Of a DNA stretch of 64,000 nt, positions 52,952 through 62,212 are shown piece by piece (positions within the stretch are counted from its first letter, which is position 1; each line of letters begins with the position of its first letter). A program made the position numbers and the translations under genes. The DNA comes from Methylorubrum populi. Its GTDB lineage: Bacteria > Pseudomonadota > Alphaproteobacteria > Rhizobiales > Beijerinckiaceae. Below the pieces are notes generated by a model. The model made no database searches, was not told where the DNA came from, and was given only the letters and a program-made list of their open reading frames with translations. The stretch spans positions 2,132,501-2,196,500 of the forward strand of contig NZ_AP014809.1 of NCBI RefSeq assembly GCF_002355515.1, read 5' to 3'.

Positions 52952-54163
52952 ATGCTCGACAGACGCGATCTCATCAGGCGGGCGGGTCTCACCGCCCTGG
53001 CGGGCCTCGGCGGCGGCAGCTTCGCGTCGTTGCGGGCACTCGCGGGCGACACCACCACGCTGCCCTTCGGCAACGGCGAGCGGCCCCTGGTGGCCTATCC
53101 GGGCAAGCGCCCGCTGCTCCAGATGACCGCGCGCCCGCCGCAACTGGAGACCCCGTTCTCGGTGTTCGACGAGGGCGCCATCACGCCCAACGACGCGTTC
53201 TTCGTGCGCTACCACCTCGCCGACATCCCGACCGAGATCGACCCCGAGACCTACCGGGTCGCGATCAAGGGCCATGTCGAGAAGGAGGTCTCGCTCTCGC
53301 TCGCCGACCTGAAGGCGATGCCGACGACCGAGATCGTCGCGGTCAATCAGTGCTCGGGCAACTCTCGCGGCTTCTTCGAACCGCGCATGGCCGGCGGGCA
53401 GCTCGCCAACGGGGCGATGGGCTGCGCCCGATGGACCGGCGTGCCGCTGAAGGCGGTGCTCGACAAGGCCGGGGTGAAGGCGGGCGCCGTCGAGGTCGCC
53501 TTCACCGGCCTTGACGGCCCGGTGATCCCGGAGACGCCGGACTTCGCCAAGTCGCTCAAGCTCGACCACGCCCGCGACGGGCAGGTGATGCTCGCCTGGG
53601 GCATGAACGGGCAGGATCTGCCCTGGCTCAACGGCTATCCCCTGCGCCTCGTCGTGCCAGGATTCTACGGCACCTACTGGGTCAAGCACCTGGAGAGCAT
53701 CAGCGTGCTCGACAAATCCTTCGACGGCTTCTGGATGCAGAAGGCCTATCGCATCCCCGACAACGACTGCGCCTGCACGCAACCCGGCAAGGCGGCGGAC
53801 AAGACCGTGCCGATCAACCGCTTCACCGTGCGCTCCTTTCTCACCAACCTGACCGACGGGGCGGACGTGAAGGCCGGGCGCACGCCCTTGCGCGGCATCG
53901 CCTTCGATGGTGGCTCGGGAATCAAGTCGGTGGCGGTCTCGACCGACAACGGCAAGACCTGGGCGGAAGCGCGGCTCGGGCAGGATCTCGGCCCCTACGC
54001 CTTCCGGCCCTGGACCCTCGACGCGGAGCTGTCGCAGGGGGCGCACGCGATCCGGGTGCGGGCAACCGCCAACGACGGGGCGAGCCAGCCGATGGAGCCG
54101 CGCTGGAACCCGGCCGGGTACCTGCGCAACGTGGTCGAGACCACCCGCGTGCGCGCGGCCTGA
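52952..54163 (+). CDS. SorA-type sulfite dehydrogenase/oxidase molybdoenzyme, exported
   Basis: 403 residues from ATG 52952, preceded by GGGGAGGAA. A twin-arginine-like signal MLDRRDLIRRAGLTALAGLG indicates Tat export of a folded cofactor protein. The sulfite-oxidase fold has its molybdenum-ligating Cys134 in AVNQCSGNSRG, the conserved GARWTGVPL-like GCARWTGVPLKAVL, and the C-terminal dimerisation domain (RGIAFDGGSGIKSVAVSTDN). It oxidises sulfite to sulfate or acts on a related sulfur compound. The following cytochrome c gene is the likely electron acceptor, as in SorAB. Confidence 0.92.
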   Translation: MLDRRDLIRRAGLTALAGLGGGSFASLRALAGDTTTLPFGNGERPLVAYPGKRPLLQMTARPPQLETPFSVFDEGAITPNDAFFVRYHLADIPTEIDPETYRVAIKGHVEKEVSLSLADLKAMPTTEIVAVNQCSGNSRGFFEPRMAGGQLANGAMGCARWTGVPLKAVLDKAGVKAGAVEVAFTGLDGPVIPETPDFAKSLKLDHARDGQVMLAWGMNGQDLPWLNGYPLRLVVPGFYGTYWVKHLESISVLDKSFDGFWMQKAYRIPDNDCACTQPGKAADKTVPINRFTVRSFLTNLTDGADVKAGRTPLRGIAFDGGSGIKSVAVSTDNGKTWAEARLGQDLGPYAFRPWTLDAELSQGAHAIRVRATANDGASQPMEPRWNPAGYLRNVVETTRVRAA

Positions 54164-54176
54164 GGGAGTGACGACG

Positions 54177-54497
54177 ATGACCCGCACCACCCTCGCCCTG
54201 ACGGCGGCGCTTGCCTTCGCCACCGGCGCGGCCCTCGCCGCCCCGAAATCCTACGCGGTGCCGGAGCCGACCGCGGAGCTGCGGGCGCCGAAGGCCGGCA
54301 CGCACGCGGAGGGCTTCGAGGCGGCCCAGGCGAACTGCCTCGTCTGCCATTCGGTGGACTACATCGCGATGCAGCCGCCCGGCAAAGGCGCGGCCTTCTG
54401 GGAGTCCGAGGTGACCAAGATGGTCAAGGTCTACCACGCGCCGATCGACGCGGCGCAGGCCAAGGCCATCGCCGCCTACCTCGCCGACACCTACTGA
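54177..54497 (+). CDS. Small c-type cytochrome (SorB-like)
   Basis: 106 residues from ATG 54177. A Sec signal (MTRTTLALTAALAFATGAAL) is followed by one heme c site NCLVCHSVDYI near residue 57 and a distal methionine region (KMVKVYHAP). It begins 13 bases after the molybdoenzyme stop, so the pair resembles SorA/SorB, where the cytochrome takes electrons from sulfite oxidation in the periplasm. Confidence 0.9.
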   Translation: MTRTTLALTAALAFATGAALAAPKSYAVPEPTAELRAPKAGTHAEGFEAAQANCLVCHSVDYIAMQPPGKGAAFWESEVTKMVKVYHAPIDAAQAKAIAAYLADTY

Positions 54498-54513
54498 GGC
54501 GCGGCTGGAAACA

Positions 54514-54537
54514 GGGGGCGGTCCGGCGACCGCCCCC
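54514..54537. terminator. Bidirectional terminator hairpin
   Basis: GGGGGCGGTC-CGGC-GACCGCCCCC: ten perfect pairs and a four-base loop, placed exactly between the convergent cytochrome and beta-propeller genes. Confidence 0.8.
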
Positions 54538-54546
54538 CTCGTCCCG

Positions 54547-55989
54547 TCAGCGCGGTGCCTGCGTCTGGACCGTCGCGCCGGTCTCGCCGGGCTTGCCCTC
54601 GACGATGACGAGGCTTCGCCGCGCGGCCTCGTTCGCGTTCTGCGTCACCTGCCGGATCGGGCCCACGGCGTTGACGATGGCCGCGCCCGCCGGGTTCGTC
54701 ATGAAGGCGGCCAGCGGCTCCAGCGGCCCGGCGCCCTTCGGATCGGCCGAGAGGGCCAGCACGTAGGGCTTCTTCGGCGTGAGGCCCGTCACCGCCGCCT
54801 GCAGGGTCTGCAACACGCCCTGGTCGAACAGCGTGACCTGCGTGGCCGCCTTGCCATCCGGCCCGGCCAGCGTCAGCGTGCTCGACTGGCCCGCCGCGCC
54901 CAGCGGCTGGAGGTTCGGCGCACCCGCTCCCTCCGACACCGCGTCCGGGACGTAGGCCACCCCCTGCGGCCCCTGGCCGATCGGGATGGTGGCGATCACC
55001 GCGTTGCTGCCGGTGTCGATCACCGCGACCGCGTCGGCATTCTCCAGGCCGACATAGATCCGCGAACCATCGCCCGAGGGCCAGAGGCCGTGCGGGAGCG
55101 CGCCGGTGGGAATCGTCGCGACCTGCGAGAAGTCGTCGGTGCGGAACACCTTCACTTGGTTCAGGCCGCCGATCGTCACGTAGGCGAACTGCCCGGCCTT
55201 CGTGCGCGCGATGTTGACGTGGTTGGTGATCGGTCCGGTCTCGATGGTCTTGAGCGCCTTGAACGGCGGCGTGGCCTCGAACACCTGGACGCGGCCGACG
55301 TCCTTGAGGGTGAACCACACCTGCTTGCCGTCGGGCGTCGCCGCGATGTCGGGGCAGAACGGGCTCTCCTGCTTGATCCGCCCGACGATCTCGCGGCTCT
55401 TCACGTCGATGGCGACCGTCTCGGGGCTGAAGCTGGAGCAGACGTAGCCGTAACGCCCGTCGGGCGAGAAGATCGTCATGCCGGGCCCGTTTGGCACCGT
55501 GATCCGGCCCGTCTCCTTGCCGGTCCCCGCGTCGAGGATCGCGACGTAGTCCTCGCCGCGCACGCTGACCCAGACCTCGCGCCCATCCGGCGTGAAGAAC
55601 GCCTCGTGCGGCGAGCGGCCGACATAGGTTGTGCGGCGCACAGTGTTGGTGGCGGTGTCGATGAAGCTGACCGAGTTCGAGCCGATCGAGACGGCGAGCA
55701 GGGTCTTGCGGTCGGGCGAGAAGCCCATGCCGTGGACCAGGAGCTGGCCGCGATAGAGCGGGCTCAGGTTCGCGGGCGTCGTGTCGCCGAGACGGATCAC
55801 GCCTAGGAGCGTATTGGCGGCTGGGTCGATCACCGAGACCGTGTTGGAGAACTGGTCCGAGGTGTAGAACCGGTCGCGGGGGCCGACCGGCACGTCCGGC
55901 GCCGAGGCGGGCCCCGGCGCCTGGCCCGCAAGCGCGGTCCCGCCGAGGAGGGCGAGCAGCAGGGTCGCCGGAATGAGGTGTCGCATCAT
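54547..55989 (-). CDS. Secreted YVTN-type beta-propeller protein
   Basis: 480 residues with a signal peptide (MMRHLIPATLLLALLGGTAL). The rest is a seven-bladed propeller built from repeats such as NTVSVIDPAANTLLGVIRLG, SPHEAFFTPDGREVWVSVRG, DAVAVIDTGSNAVIATIPIG. YVTN propellers are exported and often act as binding or cofactor-associated proteins; in methylotrophs some accompany quinoprotein or sulfur oxidation enzymes. Substrate unknown. It lies upstream of and in the same direction as no other close gene; a DUF305 gene precedes it by 47 bases. Confidence 0.85.
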   Translation of the reverse strand: MMRHLIPATLLLALLGGTALAGQAPGPASAPDVPVGPRDRFYTSDQFSNTVSVIDPAANTLLGVIRLGDTTPANLSPLYRGQLLVHGMGFSPDRKTLLAVSIGSNSVSFIDTATNTVRRTTYVGRSPHEAFFTPDGREVWVSVRGEDYVAILDAGTGKETGRITVPNGPGMTIFSPDGRYGYVCSSFSPETVAIDVKSREIVGRIKQESPFCPDIAATPDGKQVWFTLKDVGRVQVFEATPPFKALKTIETGPITNHVNIARTKAGQFAYVTIGGLNQVKVFRTDDFSQVATIPTGALPHGLWPSGDGSRIYVGLENADAVAVIDTGSNAVIATIPIGQGPQGVAYVPDAVSEGAGAPNLQPLGAAGQSSTLTLAGPDGKAATQVTLFDQGVLQTLQAAVTGLTPKKPYVLALSADPKGAGPLEPLAAFMTNPAGAAIVNAVGPIRQVTQNANEAARRSLVIVEGKPGETGATVQTQAPR

Positions 55990-56035
55990 GAAGGTCTCTT
56001 CGCGCTGATGGTCGGGACGGGGGACGGCGATCCGC

Positions 56036-56434
56036 TCAGTGGTGGTGGCGGGCCGGCGGCTGCGTCGGTGGGGTCTGCGCGACCGGTCGCTCGGCGAGGG
56101 CGCGGCGCATGACCTCGATCTCCTGCGCCTGCTCGACGACGATGCCCTGCGCGAGCCGACGCAGGACCGGGTCGCGGCCGTATGCGAGTTCGGCCTTCGC
56201 CATCTCGATCGCGCCCTGATGGTGCGGGATCATCATGGCGGCGAAATCCCGGTCGGGGTCGCCGGACGGCGACACCGCCATGTCCGCGTGCATCCGCGCC
56301 ATCGATTGGGCCATCATCGCATCGAAGCCGCCGGGGGCGGTCTCCGCATGCCCGGCGCGCATCATCATGCCGCCGCCCAGGACACCCCCGGCCATGAACA
56401 AGGTGATGAGGATCGCCGTCGGTGCTCCGCGCAT
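56036..56434 (-). CDS. DUF305 family exported protein
   Basis: 132 residues. The N-terminal signal (MRGAPTAILITLFMAGGVLG) and the DUF305 core with MIPHHQGAIEMAKAELAYG are clear; the histidine-rich end (PARHHH) and the core histidines suggest metal (copper) binding. DUF305 proteins are ferritin-fold periplasmic or membrane-attached proteins found near metal resistance genes. It probably forms an operon with the propeller gene 47 bases downstream. Confidence 0.85.
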   Translation of the reverse strand: MRGAPTAILITLFMAGGVLGGGMMMRAGHAETAPGGFDAMMAQSMARMHADMAVSPSGDPDRDFAAMMIPHHQGAIEMAKAELAYGRDPVLRRLAQGIVVEQAQEIEVMRRALAERPVAQTPPTQPPARHHH

Positions 56435-56631
56435 GGTCTCTCCCGCAGTGTCGAGGTCACGCGGGGAGAGATGCCGGCCGGGCCGGGATATTCCCCGGCG
56501 CTCCCGGTCAAGCGGTCACGGATGCGTGATCGGCTCGCCGGGGCCAAGCTTGGAATAGTTCGGGCAATTCCGGCATCTCTGTTCCGAACGGCGGCACGGG
56601 CATCGCCGTAGCCGCGATCCGGAGACCACCC

Positions 56632-57141
56632 TTGGACGACCTCGCCGTCCTGATCGAACCGCAGATTCCGGCCCTGCGGCGCTACGCGACCGCGCTGCTG
56701 CGGCAGCGCGAAGCAGCCGACGACCTCGTCCAGGACACGCTGGAACGGGCGATCCGCGCCTGGCCGCAGCGCCGCGAGGGCGATCTGCGGGCGTGGCTGT
56801 TCGCGATCCTGCGCAACCGCTACCTCGAAGGCGTGCGCCGCCGCCGGGGCATCGAGGTCGGCCCGGAGGCGCTGATGGAGATCGCGGAGGTCGGGGTCGA
56901 TCCCGAGGCGGCCGTGGGCGCGCGGGACGTGCTCGACGGGATCGCCGCGCTTCCCGAGGAGCAGCGGTCCGTCCTGCTCCTCGTCGCGGTCGAGGACATG
57001 TCCTATGCCGAGGTCGCCGCCGTGCTCGCGATCCCCGTCGGCACGGTGATGTCGCGCCTCAGCCGGGCGCGCGGCCGGTTGCGCGCCTTCCTCGACCGGG
57101 CTCCCACGATCGTCACCGGGCATCTGCGGAGGGTGAAATGA
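56632..57141 (+). CDS. ECF RNA polymerase sigma factor, module 2
   Basis: 169 residues from a TTG at 56632, supported by GGAG seven bases upstream. Region 2 (QIPALRRYATALLRQREAAD, DLVQDTLERAI, RAWLFAILRNRYLEGVRR) and region 4 (LPEEQRSVLLLVAVEDMSYA followed by EVAAVLAIPVGTVMSRLSRA) are complete. It overlaps the next gene's start (ATGA), giving the same sigma/anti-sigma coupling as module 1. Likely regulates nearby stress genes and itself. Confidence 0.92.
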   Translation: MDDLAVLIEPQIPALRRYATALLRQREAADDLVQDTLERAIRAWPQRREGDLRAWLFAILRNRYLEGVRRRRGIEVGPEALMEIAEVGVDPEAAVGARDVLDGIAALPEEQRSVLLLVAVEDMSYAEVAAVLAIPVGTVMSRLSRARGRLRAFLDRAPTIVTGHLRRVK

Positions 57142-57935
57142 CCGCGTCCGACCCGCGTCCCGTCGGCGAGGACGACCTGCACGCCTTTGTGGACGGACGG
57201 CTCGATCCGGGCCGCCGCGCCCGCGTCGAGGCGTGGCTCGCCGCGCATCCGGAGGCAGCCGCCCGGGTCGCCGCCGACCGGGAGGTGCGGGAACGCCTGC
57301 GGGCGCGCCTCGCGCCCGTGGCGGACGAGCCGATCCCCGCCCGCCTGCGCATCGCGAACCTCGCAGGCTCGCGCCGGATGCGCCTCCCGCGTCGGTGGCC
57401 GAGCGCGGCGGCGGCGGCGCTCCTGCTCGCCCTCGGCGGCGCGGCCGGGTGGGCCGGGCGCGGCGCCGTGCCGGGCCCGGGCGCCCACGCCGAACCGATG
57501 ACGCAGGCGGCCGTCTCCGCCTTCCGCACCTACGTGGTCGAGGCCGCCCATCCGGTCGAGGTCCGCGCCGACGGCTCGACCGACCTCGTGCGATGGCTCA
57601 GCGCGCGCCTGGGCCGGCCCGTCACCGTGCCGGACCTGCGGGCGCAGGGATTCCGGCTCATGGGCGGGCGCCTGCTCCCCGCCGGAGACGAGCCGGCGGC
57701 GATGCTGATGTACGACGACGACCGGGGCACCCGCCTGACCCTGTACAGCCGGGCCGGGCCGACCGGCGGGCGCGGCGTGTTCCGCTACGCCCGCGCCGAC
57801 GACGTGGCCGCCTTCTCGTGGATCGATGCCGGGATGTCCTACGTGGTGACGGCCCGCACGGACGAGGCGCGGCTGCTCCGGGTCGCCGAGGCGGTCGATG
57901 CGCAGGTCTCGGGCAAGCGCGAAGTCGCGCGGTGA
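57138..57935 (+). CDS. Anti-sigma factor, module 2
   Basis: 265 residues. N-terminal anti-sigma region (VGEDDLHAFVDGRLDPGRRA), a membrane segment near 92-112 (AAAALLLALGGAAGWAGRGA), then a periplasmic domain of about 150 residues (GRPVTVPDLRAQGFRLMGGR, GMSYVVTARTDE). The C-terminal part matches module 1's in overall pattern (GFRL...G.RLLPA/GLP; LTLYSRAG). Coupled to the sigma gene by a four-base overlap. Confidence 0.85.
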   Translation: MTASDPRPVGEDDLHAFVDGRLDPGRRARVEAWLAAHPEAAARVAADREVRERLRARLAPVADEPIPARLRIANLAGSRRMRLPRRWPSAAAAALLLALGGAAGWAGRGAVPGPGAHAEPMTQAAVSAFRTYVVEAAHPVEVRADGSTDLVRWLSARLGRPVTVPDLRAQGFRLMGGRLLPAGDEPAAMLMYDDDRGTRLTLYSRAGPTGGRGVFRYARADDVAAFSWIDAGMSYVVTARTDEARLLRVAEAVDAQVSGKREVAR

Positions 57936-57996
57936 TGCTCGTATCCGAACCCTGCCGGACCACGCCGGCCAAGGCCCCCGCCGAGCACGAGACGCC

Positions 57997-58881
57997 ATGA
58001 CCCTCGACCAGTTGCGCATCTTCGTGGCGGTTGCCGAGCGCCAGCACGTCACGCGGGCGGCCGAGGCGCTGAACCTCGTCCAGTCGGCGGTCAGCGCCGC
58101 CATCAGCGCACTGGAGACTCGGCACGCCGTCAAGTTGTTCCACCGGGTCGGCCGGGGCATCGAACTGACCGAAGCGGGCGGCGTCTTTCTCAGCGAGGCT
58201 CGCGCGGTGCTCGCCCGCGCCCAGGCGGCCGAACAGGTGCTCGCGGACCTCAGCGGCTTGCGGCGCGGCACGCTGTCCATCCAGGCGAGCCAGACCATCG
58301 CCAGCCACTGGCTCCCCCGGCACCTCGTCGCCTTTCGGGCGGCCTATCCCGACATCGTCCTGCGGCTCGGCATCGGCAACACCGCCGAAGCCGCCGAGGC
58401 GGTCCGAGCCGGGACGGCGGAACTCGCCTTCGTGGAGGGCCCGATCGAGGACGGCAGCCTCGCGAGCACTCCGGTCGCCGAGGACCGGCTGATCCTCGTC
58501 ATCGCGCCTGATCACCCGTTGGCCGCACGCGCGCGGTCGGGACGATCCGACCTCGCTTCAGTCTCCTGGGTGCTGCGCGAACCCGGATCGGGCACGCGCT
58601 CCGCCTTCGAGGCGGCGATCGTCGCGCTGGGCATCGCACCGGACGCACTCACGGTTGCCCTCGAACTGCCGTCGAACGAGGCTGTCCTCGCCGCCGTCGT
58701 GGCGGGGGCCGGGGCGAGCGTTCTATCCGAAGCGGTGGTCGGACCCTCTCTGCGAACCGGAGCGCTCGTCGCCGTGCCCTTCGCTCTGCCGACGCGAACC
58801 TTCCGGGTCCTGCGCCACAAGGAGCGCTACCGCAGTCGCGCCGCCGACGCCTTGCTCGACCTGATCCGTGCCGCCCCCTGA
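57997..58881 (+). CDS. LysR family regulator (YeiE/CbbR-like)
   Basis: 294 residues from ATG 57997. The N-terminal winged HTH is MTLDQLRIFVAVAERQHVTR then AAEALNLVQSAVSAAISALE. The substrate-binding domain (GTLSIQASQTIASHWLPRHL, LAFVEGPIEDGSLASTPVAE) is of the CysB/CbbR/YeiE type. In enterobacteria YeiE controls a YeiH-type membrane exporter and answers to sulfite; here a YeiH-type gene and a sulfite oxidase lie next door, so control of both is a reasonable inference. Confidence 0.9.
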   Translation: MTLDQLRIFVAVAERQHVTRAAEALNLVQSAVSAAISALETRHAVKLFHRVGRGIELTEAGGVFLSEARAVLARAQAAEQVLADLSGLRRGTLSIQASQTIASHWLPRHLVAFRAAYPDIVLRLGIGNTAEAAEAVRAGTAELAFVEGPIEDGSLASTPVAEDRLILVIAPDHPLAARARSGRSDLASVSWVLREPGSGTRSAFEAAIVALGIAPDALTVALELPSNEAVLAAVVAGAGASVLSEAVVGPSLRTGALVAVPFALPTRTFRVLRHKERYRSRAADALLDLIRAAP

Positions 58882-58892
58882 CGGGGGGCGGC
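58870..58892. terminator. Bidirectional terminator hairpin
   Basis: GCCGCCCCC (58870-58878) pairs with GGGGGCGGC (58884-58892) around a five-base loop that contains the lysR stop codon. It lies between convergent lysR and the molybdoenzyme gene. Confidence 0.65.
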
Positions 58893-58895
58893 CCT

Positions 58896-59987
58896 TCAAG
58901 CGACCTCGACCCACACACGGTGCCAGGAGGCGCTGAGGTAGCCCTTGAAGTTCCACGTCTCGTCCGGCCGCGCCGGCTGGGTCTGCCCGGCGCTGTCCCA
59001 GGCGCGCACCACGAGGTCGCGCTCGCCGGACGGAAGGTCCAGCACGATCTCCCAGAACGTCCAGGCGAAGGGAGCGCCGGCCTCGTGTTCCAGCGTAGCT
59101 TGATGCCAGGACCGACCGCCATCGCCCGAGACATCGACGCGCACGATCGCCCGATCTCCCGCGATGGCGTACCCGCGAATGGTGGTCTCGCCCGCCTTGA
59201 GCCGGGCTCCGCGCGCGGGCTCGCAGATCGCGGCGTTGAGCGGCATCGTTTCGATGGTGTGGCCTTTCGCGGGATTGGCGGTCTCGGCCGTCACGTCCGG
59301 CGGGAACAGCTTGTAGTCGTCGGCTTGCATCGGGTTGGTCGAGGGATGGTCCTGCACCGTGATGCGCTTCAGCCATTTCGGGCTGCGCACGCCCGCGAAG
59401 CCCGGCACGACGGCCCGCACGGGGAAGCCGTGCTCGGGCAACAGCGATGCCCCGTTCATCGCGAAGGCCAGCAGTGTCTCGCCGGCGACCGCCTTGGCGA
59501 GCGGGATCGAGACGCCGTAGGGCCGTCCCTCCACCACATCTTGGCTCTCGAAGGCCACATGGAGGTCCGAGTGGAGGTTCGCTCCTGGCGCTACGCCCGC
59601 CGCACGCAGGACGTCGCCGAGGCGGACGCCGGTCCAGTCCGCCGTCCCGATGGCGCCGCCGTCCCAAGGATCGCCCGAGACTGGGGCGACCGCCCGCATA
59701 TCGGCGCGGCGGTTGCCGGCGCACTGCATCGTGGCCGTGACGGTCGCCTCGGGAAAACGCGCGCGCAGATCCGCCAGCGACAGATCGAGGGGACCGACAT
59801 GCGCGCCATCGACGGACAGGCGCCATGCGGCGGCGTCGATCTCCGGCAGGTCGCCGTGGGAGCGGACGTAGAAGTCTTCCGCAGGGGTCCGGTAACGGGC
59901 CCGCAGGCGGGTCAGCGGTGGCTCGGCATTGTAGGGGCGCTCCCCATGAACGATCAGGCGCGCCATACGCTCGGTCAAGCTCGACAT
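58896..59987 (-). CDS. Sulfite-oxidase-fold molybdoenzyme, no export signal
   Basis: 363 residues. Molybdenum-ligating Cys89 is in TATMQCAGNRRADM. GTADWTGVRLGDVLRAAGV and SWHQATLEHEAGAPFAWTFW belong to the catalytic and dimerisation domains. Unlike the enzyme at 52952 it has no signal peptide, so it is expected to be cytoplasmic, as in some plant-type or bacterial sulfite oxidases that use oxygen or an unknown acceptor. It is close to and in the same direction as the exporter gene, and convergent with lysR. Probably detoxifies sulfite inside the cell. Confidence 0.88.
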   Translation of the reverse strand: MSSLTERMARLIVHGERPYNAEPPLTRLRARYRTPAEDFYVRSHGDLPEIDAAAWRLSVDGAHVGPLDLSLADLRARFPEATVTATMQCAGNRRADMRAVAPVSGDPWDGGAIGTADWTGVRLGDVLRAAGVAPGANLHSDLHVAFESQDVVEGRPYGVSIPLAKAVAGETLLAFAMNGASLLPEHGFPVRAVVPGFAGVRSPKWLKRITVQDHPSTNPMQADDYKLFPPDVTAETANPAKGHTIETMPLNAAICEPARGARLKAGETTIRGYAIAGDRAIVRVDVSGDGGRSWHQATLEHEAGAPFAWTFWEIVLDLPSGERDLVVRAWDSAGQTQPARPDETWNFKGYLSASWHRVWVEVA

Positions 59988-60051
59988 GGGTGTCTCTATC
60001 GCAGAAGGTCGGACTCCAACGCGCTCATACGCGCCGGGTGGCAGGCCTATT

Positions 60052-61134
60052 TCAGGCGATGCCGAGCAGGCGGATCAGCCCGAGGCTCACGGCCGTCAGG
60101 GCGGCGAGCGAAGCGACTACCGCCAGGGTGACGCGTGGTCCCGCCTTGGCGACGCTGCGCACGTCGACGCCGAGGCCGAGGGCCGCCATCGACACGATGG
60201 TCAGCGCGTTCGCCGCCGCGGCCATGGGGTGCAAAGCCGCTTCGGGAACGAGCTCCGCGGAGCGAAGACCCGTCAAGGCCAGGAAGGCGAGGATGAACCA
60301 CGGCACCAGCCGGTGCAGCGGCATCCGGCCCGAGGCGGGGCGCTCGCCGGCCGTGCGGTGCGGTACGGTCACGCCCGTCCCCGCGCGCAGCCAGCTAATC
60401 CCGAGCGAGAGAGCCAGGACCACTGGCCCAAGCATCAGCACGCGGACCAGCTTGACCAGGGTGCCGACTTGGACGCTGAGGGCGGCCACCGGGGCGGTTG
60501 CGGCGAGAACCTGCGGCACGGCGTAGACCGTGAGCCCCGCGAGCACACCGTACTGCATCGGTGAGAGTCCGAGCAGCGGCACGAGCAGCGGCAACCCGAG
60601 AACGACGAGAACGCCGAGCACGGCGGTGAAGGCGATGGAAGAGGCGACGTCCTCGCCGTCCGCGTCGATCACCGGGGCCGCCGCCGCGATCGCCGAGTTT
60701 CCACAGATCGAGTTGCCGCAGGCGACGAGGATGGCCAGGCGCGGGGTCAACCCGAGAACTCGGCCGATGCCGTAGCTCGCCGCAATGGCGAGGGCCACCA
60801 CCACCGCGATGCCGACGAGGAGCCCCGGCCCGGCCGCGAGCAGCGTCCCGAGGCTGAGCGAGGCGCCGAGCAGGACGACGGCGATTTCCAGGACGGTCTT
60901 GGCGCCGAACGCGATACCGCGAGCGAAGCGCCGACCAGGGTTCCAGGCCGTGCGGACGGCCGTGCCCAGCACGATGGAGAGGACCAGAGCCTCCAGCCAC
61001 GCACGGCCGAAGATATGCTTCTCGACCATCTCCAGCCCGAGGGCGGCGCCCGTCACCGCGAGGCAAAGGCTCAGGCCGGGCAGGATGGAAGACAGAGCAA
61101 GCGCGCGTGATCGGAGAAAGGCTGCTGCGGGCAT
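60052..61134 (-). CDS. YeiH family membrane transporter
   Basis: 360 residues from ATG 61134 (GAGGTG upstream); the open frame extends further but without membrane character. About ten hydrophobic segments, with the family's inverted-repeat core motif AILVACGNSICGNSAIAAAA and a second motif QVGTLVKLVRVLMLGPVVLA. YeiH/PSE family proteins are putative sulfate or sulfonate/anion exporters in the inner membrane. Position next to sulfite oxidase and a YeiE-like LysR regulator supports a role in exporting sulfite or sulfate. Confidence 0.88.
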   Translation of the reverse strand: MPAAAFLRSRALALSSILPGLSLCLAVTGAALGLEMVEKHIFGRAWLEALVLSIVLGTAVRTAWNPGRRFARGIAFGAKTVLEIAVVLLGASLSLGTLLAAGPGLLVGIAVVVALAIAASYGIGRVLGLTPRLAILVACGNSICGNSAIAAAAPVIDADGEDVASSIAFTAVLGVLVVLGLPLLVPLLGLSPMQYGVLAGLTVYAVPQVLAATAPVAALSVQVGTLVKLVRVLMLGPVVLALSLGISWLRAGTGVTVPHRTAGERPASGRMPLHRLVPWFILAFLALTGLRSAELVPEAALHPMAAAANALTIVSMAALGLGVDVRSVAKAGPRVTLAVVASLAALTAVSLGLIRLLGIA

Positions 61135-61411
61135 GGTGCGTGCACCTCGCGGACTGGATCTGCCACGACCATGACCGCGTCCATTCGTTCGATCCAACGG
61201 AACGTATCGATCATTTTGATCACGCGATGCGATGATTTGGCTGGGGACGACGAACGTCGTGCTTTGGCTTGAAGCCAGTCTTGTCGATTGGGCAACCCGA
61301 GTTTGCGGCTTCGCTGATATCAGGGAACGTTGTAGATTACCGCTGACTAGGTTTCTTGAGACAGAAACCGTTGAGGTCAGAGGCGGGCCGTCAGGTTGGT
61401 GAACGGGCGGA

Positions 61412-62212
61412 TCAATCGGATGCCTGAGTGACGGCACGGTCGATGTTCACCCTCTCCGCCCAGTCCTTGGCCTCGGACTGACCTTGGAGGTCGATGAGAC
61501 GAGCGCCGCTGACATCGACGTTCTTGAAGTCCGCGCCCGTGACCGTAGCACCGGTCAAATTGGCCCCGGACAAGTCTGAGCCCATCAGCACCACGCCAGT
61601 GAGATCGGCATCCTTAAGATTCGCATACTCCAGGCGTGACCGGCCGAGGTTGGCTCCCTTGAGGTTCGCGCCCGACAGGTTCACCGAGGTGAACACCGCC
61701 CGCATCAGACCCATGGACTGATTCTTGATGTTGGCTCCGCCCTTGAGATCGACCAGCGTGGCGCTGCTCATGTTGGCGCCCTTGAAATCGCCGATGGGCA
61801 TGGACCGGCTGAGGTCGGCCCCGCTGAGGTTGGCCTCCCGCGCAGTGATGCCGAACATTTTCGCGTCCGCGAGCTTGGCCCCGGAAAGGTCTGCCTTCAG
61901 GAGCCATGCCTGTTCGAGGTTTGCGCCGCTGAGGTCGGCGCCGCGTAGATTGGCCTTGTTCAGGCGCGCAGTTCGTAAGTTGACGCCCCGGAGATTCAAC
62001 CCGGAGAGATCGAGGCCCGACAGCGCCTTGTCGTGCAGGTCGATGGGCTTACCGTCCGCGGCCTGGATCATCGCCTCTACGTCGGCGCGGCTCATCTCGG
62101 CCTTCGTCATGGCAGGCGAGGACATGTCGGCTCCGAGCAGCAGATCTTGTTCGGCCGCGGCGGGGCCGGCAGCGAAGACGGCGAGCATGAAGCTGAGGGC
62201 TAAGCGGCGCAT
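61412..62212 (-). CDS. Exported pentapeptide-repeat protein
   Basis: 266 residues from ATG 62212, preceded by GGGAG; the upstream in-frame ATG has no site. A signal peptide (MRRLALSFMLAVFAAGPAAA) is followed by a right-handed beta-helix of pentapeptides A(D/N)LXX, for example LSGLDLSGLNLRGVNLRTAR and ANLRGADLSGANLEQAWLLK. Such helices are rod-like; some mimic DNA, most have unknown roles. The signal peptide places it in the periplasm, which argues against gyrase protection. Confidence 0.88.
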   Translation of the reverse strand: MRRLALSFMLAVFAAGPAAAEQDLLLGADMSSPAMTKAEMSRADVEAMIQAADGKPIDLHDKALSGLDLSGLNLRGVNLRTARLNKANLRGADLSGANLEQAWLLKADLSGAKLADAKMFGITAREANLSGADLSRSMPIGDFKGANMSSATLVDLKGGANIKNQSMGLMRAVFTSVNLSGANLKGANLGRSRLEYANLKDADLTGVVLMGSDLSGANLTGATVTGADFKNVDVSGARLIDLQGQSEAKDWAERVNIDRAVTQASD

